64,000 bases of DNA from contig CAXTIG010000033.1 of assembly GCA_964244295.1 (NCBI GenBank), positions 1 to 64,000 on the forward strand. The letters are read 5' to 3'. The notes beneath the pieces were generated by a model. That model did no database searches, was not told the DNA's origin, and saw only the letters and a list, made by a program, of their open reading frames with translations. Each line of letters starts with the position of its first letter. The first letter of the stretch is position 1. This document shows positions 34,466 through 42,842 of this stretch, piece after piece. Made by a program: the position numbers and the translations under genes. The DNA is from JAJAZB01 sp964244295. GTDB taxonomy: Bacteria; Bacteroidota; Bacteroidia; Cytophagales; Spirosomataceae.

Positions 34466-35227
34466 TTAAAACGACTTCACGATGTTGACGAACTCCCTCG
34501 ATTTGAGCGAAGCGCCGCCAATCAGCCCGCCGTCTACGTCGGGTTGGGCGAAGAGGTCGGCGGCGTTTTTCTCGTTGCAACTCCCACCGTACAGAATCGT
34601 CGTGTCGTCGGCCACCTGAGGGCCGTAGTTCCCGGCCAGGTGCACCCGCAGGGCGGCGTGCATATCCTGCGCCTGCTGGCTGCTGGCTGTTAGGCCCGTA
34701 CCGATGGCCCAGATGGGTTCGTAAGCAATGACCACGTTGGCAAACGCTTCCGCCGACAGGTGAAATAAACTCTCCGTCAACTGGTTTTGCACCAGAGCCA
34801 CGTAGTCGCCGCCTTCGCGCTGTTCGAGGCTTTCGCCGCAGCAAAAAATGGGCTTCAGGCCGTTGGCCAGGGCGCTGGTTACTTTTTCGGCCAGTTGGGC
34901 GGCCGTTTCGCCGAAATACTGCCGCCGCTCACTGTGACCTAAAATCACGTAGCCTACGCCGATGGACCGGAGCATCGGGGCCGACACCTCGCCCGTGTAG
35001 GCACCGGCGGCTTTTTCGTGGCAATTTTGCGCGCCCAGAAACACGTTCCGGCTGGTTTCAAGGTACCGGTTGAGCGTGCTCAGGTAGGCCGTGGGCGGAC
35101 ACAGTACCACCGTGACCGGCTCGGTAACTTCGTCGCTTACCATGTTGATCACCTCCGAGGTCAGCGCCAGGGCTTCGTGGAGGGTTTTGTTCATTTTCCA
35201 GTTACCGGCTACGAGTTGTTTGCGCAT
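34466..35227 (-). CDS. tpiA: Triosephosphate isomerase
   Basis: Glycolytic enzyme that interconverts glyceraldehyde-3-phosphate and dihydroxyacetone phosphate. The start MRKQLVAGNWKMNKT at 35227 gives 253 residues, the normal length; codons upstream are repeat. The active-site Lys is in GNWKMN, the His in ILGHSERR, the Glu in YEPIWAIGTG, and the phosphate loop is YGGSCNEKN. All key residues are intact. Confidence 0.98.
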   Translation of the reverse strand: MRKQLVAGNWKMNKTLHEALALTSEVINMVSDEVTEPVTVVLCPPTAYLSTLNRYLETSRNVFLGAQNCHEKAAGAYTGEVSAPMLRSIGVGYVILGHSERRQYFGETAAQLAEKVTSALANGLKPIFCCGESLEQREGGDYVALVQNQLTESLFHLSAEAFANVVIAYEPIWAIGTGLTASSQQAQDMHAALRVHLAGNYGPQVADDTTILYGGSCNEKNAADLFAQPDVDGGLIGGASLKSREFVNIVKSF

Positions 35228-35244
35228 GGATGGGTAGGGGGGTG

Positions 35245-35327
35245 TTGGTTTAGGGTTTTGGTTTGGAAATTCCTTTCGGGAAGAAAAATTTAGTGAACCC
35301 AAAACCGCAAACCAAAAACCGTAAACC
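35245..35327. repeat. GGTTTAGGGTTTTGG word palindrome upstream of tpiA
   Basis: Left words TTGGTTTAGGGTTTTGG (35245-35261) and right words CCAAAACCGCAAACCAAAAACC (35299-35320) are inverted. It begins 17 bp upstream of the tpiA start codon and would lie in the 5' leader if the promoter is further upstream. Confidence 0.8.
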
Positions 35328-35453
35328 GTGTTTTGAAGGCGAAATAACTAAAATTCCCGCCGCCTGAGACATTGGTCGTACCGATGGTCAATCAAGTCTT
35401 GGAATTTCACCATTTCATCGGTAGTTTCACCTTCGTAACTTGTACTTCTCAAC

Positions 35454-36722
35454 ATGAAATCCGCAGCATCCGGCGGTTTCAACCCGCTGCTTTGGCTTCT
35501 GACCCTGTGGTTTCTGGTGCCGGGCAGCTCTGTGGCCCTGGCTCAGAATAAATTCGGTTTTTCTCTGCGTGGTCGGCAAACCCAGACGCGGATTCCATTC
35601 CAGTTGCACTCCAACCTGATTCTGGTACCGGTGAAGCTCAATAATTCCGACACGCTCCAGTTTATTCTCGATACCGGCGTGAGCACCACCATCCTCACCG
35701 ACCCGCACGCGATCACGCCCGGTACGCTGAAGTCCGTCCGCCGGGTGCAGATTGCCGGGGCGGGCGAGGGGGCCAGCCTCACGGCCTCGGTGGCTCTGGG
35801 CGCTACGCTCCGCATGGGCGACATGGTAGGTTACAACCAGACCGTCGTCATGCTCGACGAGGATGCCCTTGCCCTTTCGGAGTACGTCGGGGTGCCCGTA
35901 CACGGCATTTTCGGGTACGACATCTTTAATAATTTCGTGGTGACGATTGATTTCACTACCCGCGAAATCATCCTTGAAAACCCTGGTCGCTACCGCTACA
36001 CCCGGCGCAAGGGCGAGAAATACCCCATCACCATCGAAGACACCAAGCCGTATTTCAGTGCCGTGGCCGTGGTGGACCACGAGCGGACCGTCCCCCTGCG
36101 GCTGCTCATCGACACGGGGGCCGGGCACGCGCTTTCGCTTGACGTGCATTCGCGCAGCGAAATTCGCCAGCCCGCCAAAGTGGTGCGGGCGCAGTTGGGT
36201 CGGGGCCTGAGCGGAGTGATCAACGGCAACATCGGGCGGGTGGAGAAAGTCCGTATTGGCACGGTGGAGTTGAGCAACATCCTGGCCTGTTTTCCCGACA
36301 GCCTGGCCTACGGCCTGAAAATCGCTCAGCGCGAAACCCGGCAAGGCAACATCGGCTGCGAATTACTGCGCCGGTTTAAAGTCACCTTCAATTACCCTGA
36401 GCAGTACATGGTGCTCAAGCCCGTGAAGCGCAACCTGCGCGAAGCCTTCGAGCACAACATGAGCGGCATGGAACTCATCGCCAAGGGGCAGGATTTTCAC
36501 CAATTCATCATCGACCGGGTGCTGGATGATTCGCCCGCTTCCCTGGCGGGCTTGCAAGGCGGCGACGAGTTGATCTCGATCAATGGGCAGTATTGCCGGA
36601 ACATGACTATTTCTGACATCTACAAAGTGTTGCAACGCGGCGATGGGCGCGAAATCGTCCTGGCCGCCAAGCGCAACGGGCAGTTGTTTATCACCAGTTT
36701 TGAGTTGAGACGGGTGATTTGA
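35454..36722 (+). CDS. Retropepsin-like aspartyl protease with PDZ domain
   Basis: A 422-residue secreted protein (signal about 1-30, ending VALAQ). It has two retropepsin-type active-site repeats, FILDTGVSTTILTD (about 70-83) and LLIDTGAGHALSLD (about 218-231). A C-terminal PDZ domain (about 340-422, with LAGLQGGDELISING) follows. The first site keeps Asp-Thr-Gly; the second has DTGAG followed by His, so activity is likely but unproved. It is probably a periplasmic or surface protein-processing enzyme. Confidence 0.88.
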   Translation: MKSAASGGFNPLLWLLTLWFLVPGSSVALAQNKFGFSLRGRQTQTRIPFQLHSNLILVPVKLNNSDTLQFILDTGVSTTILTDPHAITPGTLKSVRRVQIAGAGEGASLTASVALGATLRMGDMVGYNQTVVMLDEDALALSEYVGVPVHGIFGYDIFNNFVVTIDFTTREIILENPGRYRYTRRKGEKYPITIEDTKPYFSAVAVVDHERTVPLRLLIDTGAGHALSLDVHSRSEIRQPAKVVRAQLGRGLSGVINGNIGRVEKVRIGTVELSNILACFPDSLAYGLKIAQRETRQGNIGCELLRRFKVTFNYPEQYMVLKPVKRNLREAFEHNMSGMELIAKGQDFHQFIIDRVLDDSPASLAGLQGGDELISINGQYCRNMTISDIYKVLQRGDGREIVLAAKRNGQLFITSFELRRVI

Positions 36723-36725
36723 TTT

Positions 36726-36835
36726 GTCTGAACCGCGATTGGCCTGAGTTTGAGGATTTTCAGGATGACAAAATTAAGAAATCGAAAATCAGCCATCTTG
36801 TAAATCCTTAAATCCAGGCCAATCGTGGTTCAGAC
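36726..36835. repeat. GTCTGAACCGCGATTGG palindromic element
   Basis: 21-bp arms GTCTGAACCGCGATTGGCCT.. (36726-36746) and its inverse (36815-36835) with three mismatches. Variants of this CTGAACCACGATT sequence are, from memory, common between genes in Bacteroidota. It lies after the protease stop codon. Confidence 0.85.
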
Positions 36836-36843
36836 GAAAGCAC

Positions 36844-36876
36844 AAAAAGCCGTCCCGAATACTCGGGACGGCTTTT
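36844..36876. terminator. Bidirectional intrinsic terminator
   Basis: Stem AAAGCCGTCCCGA / TCGGGACGGCTTT flanked by A and T runs on both sides. It sits between the convergent protease and rpmB genes. Confidence 0.9.
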
Positions 36877-36903
36877 CTATGAAAATCTTGCGGGGAAAAC
36901 TGC

Positions 36904-37143
36904 TTACAGCGCCAGCGTACCTTTGGCTTTGGCTTCGCGCAACACAGCTTCGATGCCCTTTTTGTTGATGGTGCGAATGACCGAGGTCGCCACTTTTAGT
37001 TCGATCCAACGGTCTTCCGAAGCGAGGTAAAACCGCTTGCGTTGCAGGTTGGGGAAGAACTTGCGTTTGGTCTTGTTATTGGCGTGGGAAACGTTGTTAC
37101 CCACCTGCGTTTTCTTTCCGGAAACTTGACAAACCCGTGCCAT
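36904..37143 (-). CDS. rpmB: 50S ribosomal protein L28
   Basis: A 79-residue bL28 protein starting MARVCQVSGKKTQVGNNVSH, the conserved N-terminal signature, followed by NLQRKRFYL and KVATSVIRTINKKGIE. It is full length and intact. It is encoded alone here, without rpmG next to it. A near-consensus promoter lies just upstream. Confidence 0.98.
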   Translation of the reverse strand: MARVCQVSGKKTQVGNNVSHANNKTKRKFFPNLQRKRFYLASEDRWIELKVATSVIRTINKKGIEAVLREAKAKGTLAL

Positions 37144-37171
37144 ACTCGTTCAGTGCTTGAAAATGAGAGCG

Positions 37172-37202
37172 CAAAAGTGCGGCTTTTTCCTGAACTATCC
37201 AA
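37172..37202 (-). promoter_or_regulatory. Candidate rpmB promoter
   Basis: On the minus strand: TTG (-33 side), 20 nt, CACTTTTG (one mismatch from TAnnTTTG), then the rpmB ATG 28 nt downstream. Spacing fits Bacteroidota housekeeping promoters. Confidence 0.55.
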
Positions 37203-37236
37203 CGTCAGACTGAAGATTATCCTTGATTTTCGGGAG

Positions 37237-37455
37237 TCATGGCGCTTCGAATTTTTCAAAACCTTCGGTTCGGGGGTTGTTTTTCAAAAAACCGTAAGGG
37301 CAATGCCGGCATCCGCTTTGGCAGCAATAGCCCCGCTCGAGGTGATGCGCTTCGGTAAATACTACCCGTCCGTACTCGTCGAGGTAGTACTCGTGCGGCT
37401 TCAGGCCGAAGTCCGATTTTGGGGATCTACGCCTGGAATCGTTTGAAAAATTCAT
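37237..37455 (-). CDS. DUF5522 family small cysteine-rich protein
   Basis: A 72-residue protein with the family pattern YYLDEYGRVVFTEAHHLERG followed by CCQSGCRHCPYGF. The four clustered cysteines suggest a metal site. Function is unknown. In Cytophagales, as I recall, this gene often sits beside a Cys-rich CWC protein gene, whose decayed remains may lie directly upstream. Confidence 0.85.
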   Translation of the reverse strand: MNFSNDSRRRSPKSDFGLKPHEYYLDEYGRVVFTEAHHLERGYCCQSGCRHCPYGFLKNNPRTEGFEKFEAP

Positions 37456-37479
37456 GGAATTGGTGGGAATGCTTCGGCA

Positions 37480-37737
37480 GTATCAACGGAGCGTCGAATC
37501 GGAATGTTTGGCGATGGAACTGGCAATTCCGGCGCTTTTTACCGAAGTTCGCCCTTTCATCTTTTCCGAAATTCCCGTGGGCAACGCCCGACTGAACCGT
37601 TTCTCCCAGCCAATCAACGCGAGTAAAATCCGCCGTTGCGCAGGAGATTGCGCGCTGCACGGACACTTCTGCAAAATCGACCGCATCGGGGCCAGCACCC
37701 GCCGCCTGTTGCACGTCATCGGGACGAATAGTTTCAT
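37480..37737 (-). pseudogene. Possible decayed Cys-rich CWC family gene
   Basis: No single frame gives a recognisable protein. The minus frame from 37737 reads PMTCNRRRVLAPMRSILQ then KCPCSA, which resembles the CWC-family pattern CPRCNRRFECKVGSILQCQCSA with frameshifts. Another frame reads DETIRPDDV, like the usual opening HETIRCPRC. Later frames give SGVAHGNF, where CLCVACLREL would be expected. Position beside DUF5522 fits. I rate this as plausible, not proved. Competing open frames on both strands (37454-37741 plus, 37427-37714 minus) are not convincing proteins. Confidence 0.4.
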
Positions 37738-37826
37738 CTAAGTTTTGAAAATGGTACGTACCGCCTTCGGAATCTCCGTCGGCGGGAATCGGTGCGGGCC
37801 GTTTGGTTCGCTCTAACTCCTAACTC

Positions 37827-37847
37827 CCGGTCTGTGCCACAGACCGG
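37827..37847. repeat. CCGGTCTGTGCCACAGACCGG palindrome
   Basis: Perfect 10-bp arms around a single C, 23 bp upstream of rocD. It could be a protein-binding dyad or a short form of a palindromic repeat. The rest of the 415-bp gap between DUF5522 and rocD holds only the possible pseudogene. Confidence 0.6.
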
Positions 37848-37870
37848 AACTTCCCCCATTTTCAACTCCG

Positions 37871-39118
37871 ATGGAAACCCTCACGACTGCCCTTTCTTCC
37901 GCCGCCCAGCGGCTCATCGACTTCGAAGAGCGCCACGGGGCGCACAATTATCACCCCCTGCCCGTAGTGCTCAGCCGGGGTCGGGGCGTTCACGTTTGGG
38001 ACGTGGACGGGCGGCAATACCTCGATTTTCTTTCTGCTTATTCCGCCGTCAACCAGGGGCACTGCCACCCGCGCATCGTAGCCGCGCTCAACGAGCAGGC
38101 CCAACGACTGACGCTCACCTCGCGGGCTTTTTACAACGATCAACTCGGCGAAACCGAGTGCTACCTCTGCGAATATTTCGGTTACGACAAAGCCCTGTTG
38201 ATGAATTCGGGGGTGGAAGGCGGCGAAACTGCCCTGAAACTCAGCCGCAAGTGGGCCTACAAGGTGAAGGGGATTCCGCAGGATTCTGCCAAAACCGTGT
38301 TCGCCACCGGCAACTTCTGGGGCCGCACGATGGCCGCCATTTCTTCCTCGACCGATCCCAGCAGTACCCGCGACTACGGCCCCCTGCTGCCCGGCTACCA
38401 ACTCGTGCCCTACAACGACCTGCCCGCGCTCGAAGCGGTCTTCGCCGCCGACCCGCACATCGCCGGGTTCATGGTCGAACCCATCCAGGGCGAGGCGGGC
38501 GTAGTGGTGCCCGACGCGGGTTACCTGCGCGGCGTACGCGAGTTGTGTACGCGGTACAACGTGCTCTTCATCGCCGACGAAGTGCAAACCGGCCTGGGCC
38601 GCACGGGTCGCCGCCTCGCCTGCGACCACGAGGGCGTACGGCCCGATTTGCTGGTGCTGGGAAAAGCCCTCTCCGGCGGCGTGTACCCGGTGAGCTGCGT
38701 GCTGGCCGACGACGAGGTGATGCTCACCATCCGCCCCGGCGAACACGGCTCCACCTACGGCGGCAACCCCCTGGCCAGCGCCGTGACCCGTGCTGCCCTC
38801 AACGTGCTGCGCGAGGAAGGCTTGGCCGAAAACGCCGAAACGATGGGCGAACTCTTCCGCCAGCGGATGCAGGAATTGGCAGAAAAAACGGCCCTGATTA
38901 CCGCCGTGCGCGGCAAAGGCTTGCTCAATGCCGTCGTCATCGATGACACCGAAGACGGCAATACGGCCTGGAATCTGTGCCTTCAACTCATGGAAGCGGG
39001 CCTGTTGGCCAAACCCACCCACGGCAACAAAATCCGGTTTGCTCCGCCACTGGTCATCAGCCGGAAGGAGATGGAGGAAGCCTGCGGGATTATCGGGCGG
39101 GTGGTGCTGGGGTTTTAG
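37871..39118 (+). CDS. rocD: Ornithine-oxo-acid transaminase
   Basis: A 415-residue class III PLP aminotransferase that converts ornithine and 2-oxoglutarate to glutamate semialdehyde and glutamate. Motifs include YLDFLSAYSAVNQGHCHP (about 51-68), MNSGVEGGETALKL, FIADEVQTGLGRTG and the PLP lysine in LVLGKALSGGVYPVS (about 261-275). The sequence pattern fits ornithine aminotransferase better than acetylornithine aminotransferase. It ends at a word palindrome shared with the convergent GT2 gene. Confidence 0.94.
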   Translation: METLTTALSSAAQRLIDFEERHGAHNYHPLPVVLSRGRGVHVWDVDGRQYLDFLSAYSAVNQGHCHPRIVAALNEQAQRLTLTSRAFYNDQLGETECYLCEYFGYDKALLMNSGVEGGETALKLSRKWAYKVKGIPQDSAKTVFATGNFWGRTMAAISSSTDPSSTRDYGPLLPGYQLVPYNDLPALEAVFAADPHIAGFMVEPIQGEAGVVVPDAGYLRGVRELCTRYNVLFIADEVQTGLGRTGRRLACDHEGVRPDLLVLGKALSGGVYPVSCVLADDEVMLTIRPGEHGSTYGGNPLASAVTRAALNVLREEGLAENAETMGELFRQRMQELAEKTALITAVRGKGLLNAVVIDDTEDGNTAWNLCLQLMEAGLLAKPTHGNKIRFAPPLVISRKEMEEACGIIGRVVLGF

Positions 39119-39206
39119 AAACAGGAAACAAGAGACGGGAGACAAGAAACAGGAGAACCCTTGCTTTTCTTGTCTCTTGTTTCCTGTTTCTCATCTCTTG
39201 TTTCTC
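39117..39206. repeat. GAAACAGGAAACAAGAGACGGG word palindrome
   Basis: Left arm 39117-39153 (AAACAGGAAACAAGAGAC words) and right arm about 39168-39206 (CTTGTCTCTTGTTTCCTG words) are inverted. The arms overlap or touch the stop codons of both convergent genes, rocD and the GT2 gene. Confidence 0.9.
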
Positions 39207-39954
39207 ATCTTGAATAATGCCGGAAAAAGCTCTTCACCTTCAATTCAATCACGCCCATCACCGCTTCGCGGAAAATTTTGGTGGACATTTTGGACGTGCC
39301 CAGGGTGCGGTCGGTGAAAATAATGGGGACCTCTTTCAGTCGAAAACCGTATTTCCAGGCCGTAAATTTCATCTCGATCTGGAAGGCATAACCCACGAAC
39401 CGGATGCGGTCGAGGGGGATGGTTTCGAGTACCCGGCGATGGTAGCATTTGAAGCCTGCCGTGGCGTCGCGCACGGGCATTCCGGTGATGAAGCGCACGT
39501 AGGTTCCGGCAAAATACGACATCAGCACCCGACCCATCGGCCAGTTGACTACGTTGACCCCGTTGATGTATCGTGAGCCAATGGCCAGGTCGTAGCCTTC
39601 GTCGGCACAGGCGGTGTAGAGCCGCACCAGATCGTCGGGATTGTGCGAAAAATCGGCGTCCATCTCGAACAAATACGCGTAACCGCGCTCCAGGCCGAAT
39701 TTAAATCCCGCGATGTAAGCCGTGCCCAGACCGAGTTTACCCCGGCGTTCGAGCAGGTGCAGGCGGTCGGGAAATTCGGTTTGGAGTGCTTTTACCTTCG
39801 CTCCGGTGCCGTCGGGCGAGCCGTCATCGACCACGAGCAGATCGAAAACGGGTTCGAGGCTCATCACCTTCCGCACGATGGCCTCGATGTTTTCAATTTC
39901 GTTGAAGGTTGGAATGATGGCCAGGCGTTCCCGCGTGGCAGAGGTACTGTTCAT
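39205..39954 (-). CDS. Polyprenol monophosphomannose synthase (GT2)
   Basis: A 249-residue GT-A glycosyltransferase that loads a sugar, usually mannose, onto polyprenyl phosphate. Family motifs are IPTFNEIENIE (about 14-24), VVDDGSPDGTG (about 41-51), EMDADFSHNPDDL (about 97-109) and ATAGFKCYHR. It lacks C-terminal membrane helices, as in single-domain DPM1-type enzymes. It could supply the donor used by GT83-type transferases such as the one at 8.2 kb, though that link is inference. Confidence 0.92.
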   Translation of the reverse strand: MNSTSATRERLAIIPTFNEIENIEAIVRKVMSLEPVFDLLVVDDGSPDGTGAKVKALQTEFPDRLHLLERRGKLGLGTAYIAGFKFGLERGYAYLFEMDADFSHNPDDLVRLYTACADEGYDLAIGSRYINGVNVVNWPMGRVLMSYFAGTYVRFITGMPVRDATAGFKCYHRRVLETIPLDRIRFVGYAFQIEMKFTAWKYGFRLKEVPIIFTDRTLGTSKMSTKIFREAVMGVIELKVKSFFRHYSR

Positions 39955-40046
39955 GGAAAACGCCCGGTTCTTCTCGATAAAAACGCAGTCGAACGGTCAG
40001 GGGCCGGATCGGTGAAAGGTGGAGTTTGTTCGCTAAAACTACGGTT

Positions 40047-41390
40047 CTAACGCAGAACCACCAATTTTTCGGCGAGCTGGCGCCCTTTCTCTAGCCCGTC
40101 GGACAGCGAAACGCCCCCCAGCCAGTTGGTGCAGAAATGCAGCCCATCCGCTTCGTAGGTTGGGGCCAGGCGCTGCGCAGGCAGCGCATCGGCGTTGTAC
40201 TGCGGAATGGCCCGCTCCCAGCGAAACAGCCGCTGGAAGGTCGGCTCTCCGCTGATGCCGAAGGCCTCGCGGAGTTCGACCCCGAGGCGGCGCAGCAGTT
40301 CCCCTTCCGGCAGGCGGGCGTGGCGGGGGGCCTGAGTTCCTCCTACAAAACTGGTCAGCAGCACCTCGTCGGGCGGGCAACGCTGCCCGAACACCGAACT
40401 GCTCCACAAGTGCCCGGCGGCGAAACGCCCTTCCACGGCGGGGTTCAAACCCCCGAAGCCTTGCAGCGGGTGCGCCACGTCGGCGCGGCGGAAGGCCGTG
40501 TGAACCACCGTCATGGGCGGGTACTGGATTTGTTTCAACGCCTCCGAAAACCGGGGCAAACTTTCTCGAAACCACTCCGCTGCCACGTAAGCAGGGGCCG
40601 TAATCACGAGTTTTTGGAACCGGGCCGTTCCCTGGCTGGTGTGCAGCCGCCAGCCGCCACCGCTGGTTTTTGCCACCGAAAATACTTCGGTGTCGGGTTC
40701 AAAACCCGTTAGGTTTTGGGCCAGGGCGTTGGTGAGGGTTTGCAGGCCGTTTTGGAAACTCACCGATTCGCGCCGCTGGCCGCCCCGGTTTTTGAGAAAT
40801 CCTTTCAGCACCGAACCGTAGCGGGTTTCGTAGTCGAGCAGCGAAGGGAACGTGCTGCTGACGAGCAACTGCCGGGGGTCGCCGGCGTAAATGCCCGCCA
40901 CGAAGGGGTCGAGGGCGTAGGACACGAGTTCGGGCGAAAACCGCCGCTCGAAAAACTCGGCCAGGGTTTCGCCTTCCGGCGAGCGGCTTTTCAGGGTCCG
41001 TTCGCGCCAGAGCGCCAGCAAGGTTTTAATCCCGAAAAAAGGCCGCTCGCCCCGGTACCCAAGCAACAGGCTGAGCGGCCCGGAGGGCAATTTGCGGTAC
41101 GATCCCCGGCGAAAAACAAACCGGTCGTTGCCCACCGGATTGGCCGGAAGCAGGGCGTCGCGCAGGTTCAGGTCGTTGAGCAGGGTCTTGGTGTCGGCGT
41201 CGAGCAGGAGCGAATTCGGCCCCAATTCGCGGAGGTAGGCCCCCTCGCGCACCGAACGGATGTAGCCGCCGGGTTGGGAGCAGCGCTCCAGCAGCCGGTA
41301 GGGAATTCCGGCCCGTTGGAGATGCCAGGCCGTAGCGAGACCCGCCAGGCCCGCTCCCAGAATGCCGATGGGGGAGGATTCGGTGCTCAT
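40047..41390 (-). CDS. hemG: Oxygen-dependent protoporphyrinogen oxidase
   Basis: A 447-residue FAD enzyme of the HemY/PPOX type that oxidises protoporphyrinogen IX in haem synthesis. It has the FAD motif GILGAGLAGLATAWHLQRAG (about 8-27), the family sequence RELGPNSLL, and the C-terminal FCTNWLGGVSLSDGLEKGRQLAE. Length is typical. Its start overlaps the DUF4296 stop by 4 nt (ATGA), so the two are translated from one transcript. The gene name hemY is also used for this type. Confidence 0.94.
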   Translation of the reverse strand: MSTESSPIGILGAGLAGLATAWHLQRAGIPYRLLERCSQPGGYIRSVREGAYLRELGPNSLLLDADTKTLLNDLNLRDALLPANPVGNDRFVFRRGSYRKLPSGPLSLLLGYRGERPFFGIKTLLALWRERTLKSRSPEGETLAEFFERRFSPELVSYALDPFVAGIYAGDPRQLLVSSTFPSLLDYETRYGSVLKGFLKNRGGQRRESVSFQNGLQTLTNALAQNLTGFEPDTEVFSVAKTSGGGWRLHTSQGTARFQKLVITAPAYVAAEWFRESLPRFSEALKQIQYPPMTVVHTAFRRADVAHPLQGFGGLNPAVEGRFAAGHLWSSSVFGQRCPPDEVLLTSFVGGTQAPRHARLPEGELLRRLGVELREAFGISGEPTFQRLFRWERAIPQYNADALPAQRLAPTYEADGLHFCTNWLGGVSLSDGLEKGRQLAEKLVVLR

Positions 41391-41761
41391 TTGGGCCGGA
41401 GGGAATCGCCGATGGGGTTGGCTTTCAGACGATCCTCCATCGTTTGCAGGCTGTCGCGCACGCCCCGGTAAATTTCCTGAAACTGCTCGGGTCGGCTGGC
41501 GTAGTAAAAATAGCTGCGCCGGTAGGCGGCGGTGTCGTACCCGTATTTTTTGTAAATCCGCCGTTCGAGGGTTTGGAACACCACCATCGCTGAATCCTGT
41601 GAACGCAGGCCCAAGCCCGAAACCCGTTGTTCGCCGAGGTGAATGTCGCGTAGAATCAGCGTCATTTTTTCCTTCGGAATCAGGTCTTTAGGCCGGTCGG
41701 GGTCGGTCTGGCAAGCCAGTAGCAGCAGGAGCACCGCCGGAATGATTACTTTTGTATTCAT
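41387..41761 (-). CDS. DUF4296 lipoprotein
   Basis: A 124-residue protein starting MNTKVIIPAVLLLLLAC, with a lipobox cysteine at residue 17. The body matches the Bacteroidota DUF4296 pattern: LIPKEKMTLILRDIHL near the N-terminus, then YKKYGYDTAAYRRSYFYYAS. Function unknown. It lies directly upstream of hemG with a 4-nt overlap. Confidence 0.88.
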   Translation of the reverse strand: MNTKVIIPAVLLLLLACQTDPDRPKDLIPKEKMTLILRDIHLGEQRVSGLGLRSQDSAMVVFQTLERRIYKKYGYDTAAYRRSYFYYASRPEQFQEIYRGVRDSLQTMEDRLKANPIGDSLRPK

Positions 41762-41786
41762 ACGTGGAGCAAAGGTAGGGGGAGAT

Positions 41787-41972
41787 GGGGTATGGTGGAT
41801 TTTGGATAAGTTACTGCCGGAAGAAAAGCCCTGTTCCACAGTGGCTGTCCTCCTGAAAGGACCTCGTTGGCCTATCCTAGGATTTCAGGAGACGCTCCGG
41901 TGGGCTAACAAGGTCCTTCCAGGATGACAGATCTTTTCTTTGGTATTCAGTATCCTGCATCCACCATCCGGT
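41787..41972. repeat. Composite palindrome between DUF4296 and the DUF58 gene
   Basis: The inner arms (41844-41871 and about 41903-41929) are a diverged copy of the GTCATCCTG/AAGGACCTCGTTGG family. The outer flanks carry inverted words, GGTATGGTGGATTTTGGATA (41790-41809) and TATCCTGCATCCACCATCCGG (41950-41970). It occupies the divergent promoter region. Confidence 0.8.
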
Positions 41973-41980
41973 ATAATCTC

Positions 41981-42841
41981 ATGGAAAACCTGATCGCCAA
42001 ACTCCGGAAGTACGAAATCCGCATCCGCAAGGCCGTCAATGGACAGATGCACGGCAACTTCCGCTCGGTCTTCAAAGGGTCGGGGCTGGAGTTTACCGAT
42101 TTGCGGCTCTACCAGTACGGCGACGACATCCGCCTCATCGACTGGAATACCTCGGCGAAAGGACACGGCACGTTCATCAAGATTTTTAAGGAAGAAAAAG
42201 AGCAGACCGTTTTTTTCATGGTTGACGTGAGCGCTTCGCAGCAAATTGGCAGCGTGGAGCGCTCGAAACTCGACACGACGAAGGAAATTTGTGGGGTACT
42301 GGCGCTCTCGGCCATCAAAGAGGCCAGCCACGTGGGCTTGTATTGTTTTTCGGATAAAAAAGAAAAATACATGCCCCCGGCCAACAGCCTCAAACACGGC
42401 TACCAGATGATTCTGGAGTTGTTCCGGCTCCGGCCCGAATCGGCCAAAACCTGCCTGACCGACGCGCTCGGCTTTGCCCTGGGTGCGCTCAAGCGCCGCA
42501 GCGTGGTGATTCTGATTTCCGATTTTATCGACAACGGCTACGAAAAAAACCTCAAAGCCCTGGCCCGCAAGCACGATCTGGTGGTGATTCACCTCTTCGA
42601 CCAGCGCGAGGTAAACCTGCCCCGGCTGGGTATCATCCCGGTTTTCGACACCGAAAGCCGCCGGACGGTGTGGGTAAATACCGCCTCGCGCCGGTTCCGG
42701 ACCCGAATGCAGAACGTTTTTCAAAATAACCAGCAGCAACTCGAACAGTTGTGTAAGGAGTTTAAGGCCAACTACATCGCCATCGACTCGGCGGAAGATT
42801 TTGTGCCCCCGCTCATCCGGCTATTTCGGGTGAGGGAGTGA
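41981..42841 (+). CDS. DUF58 domain protein of a Bat-type cluster
   Basis: A 286-residue cytoplasmic protein starting MENLIAKLRKYEIRIRKAVNG; the 19 codons upstream overlap a repeat. The DUF58 core motif GSGLEFTDLRLYQYGDDIRLIDWNTSA (about 30-56) is followed by a vWA-like domain with MVDVSASQQIGS. Such proteins work with MoxR ATPases and BatA/B membrane proteins in protein maturation or stress tolerance. No moxR gene is next to it here. Confidence 0.9.
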   Translation: MENLIAKLRKYEIRIRKAVNGQMHGNFRSVFKGSGLEFTDLRLYQYGDDIRLIDWNTSAKGHGTFIKIFKEEKEQTVFFMVDVSASQQIGSVERSKLDTTKEICGVLALSAIKEASHVGLYCFSDKKEKYMPPANSLKHGYQMILELFRLRPESAKTCLTDALGFALGALKRRSVVILISDFIDNGYEKNLKALARKHDLVVIHLFDQREVNLPRLGIIPVFDTESRRTVWVNTASRRFRTRMQNVFQNNQQQLEQLCKEFKANYIAIDSAEDFVPPLIRLFRVRE

Positions 42842-42842
42842 A

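Noticed and set aside
37454..37741. 95-codon plus-strand frame as a real gene
   Set aside because: No motif, it overlaps the probable CWC remnant, and a minus-strand frame of similar length is equally open.
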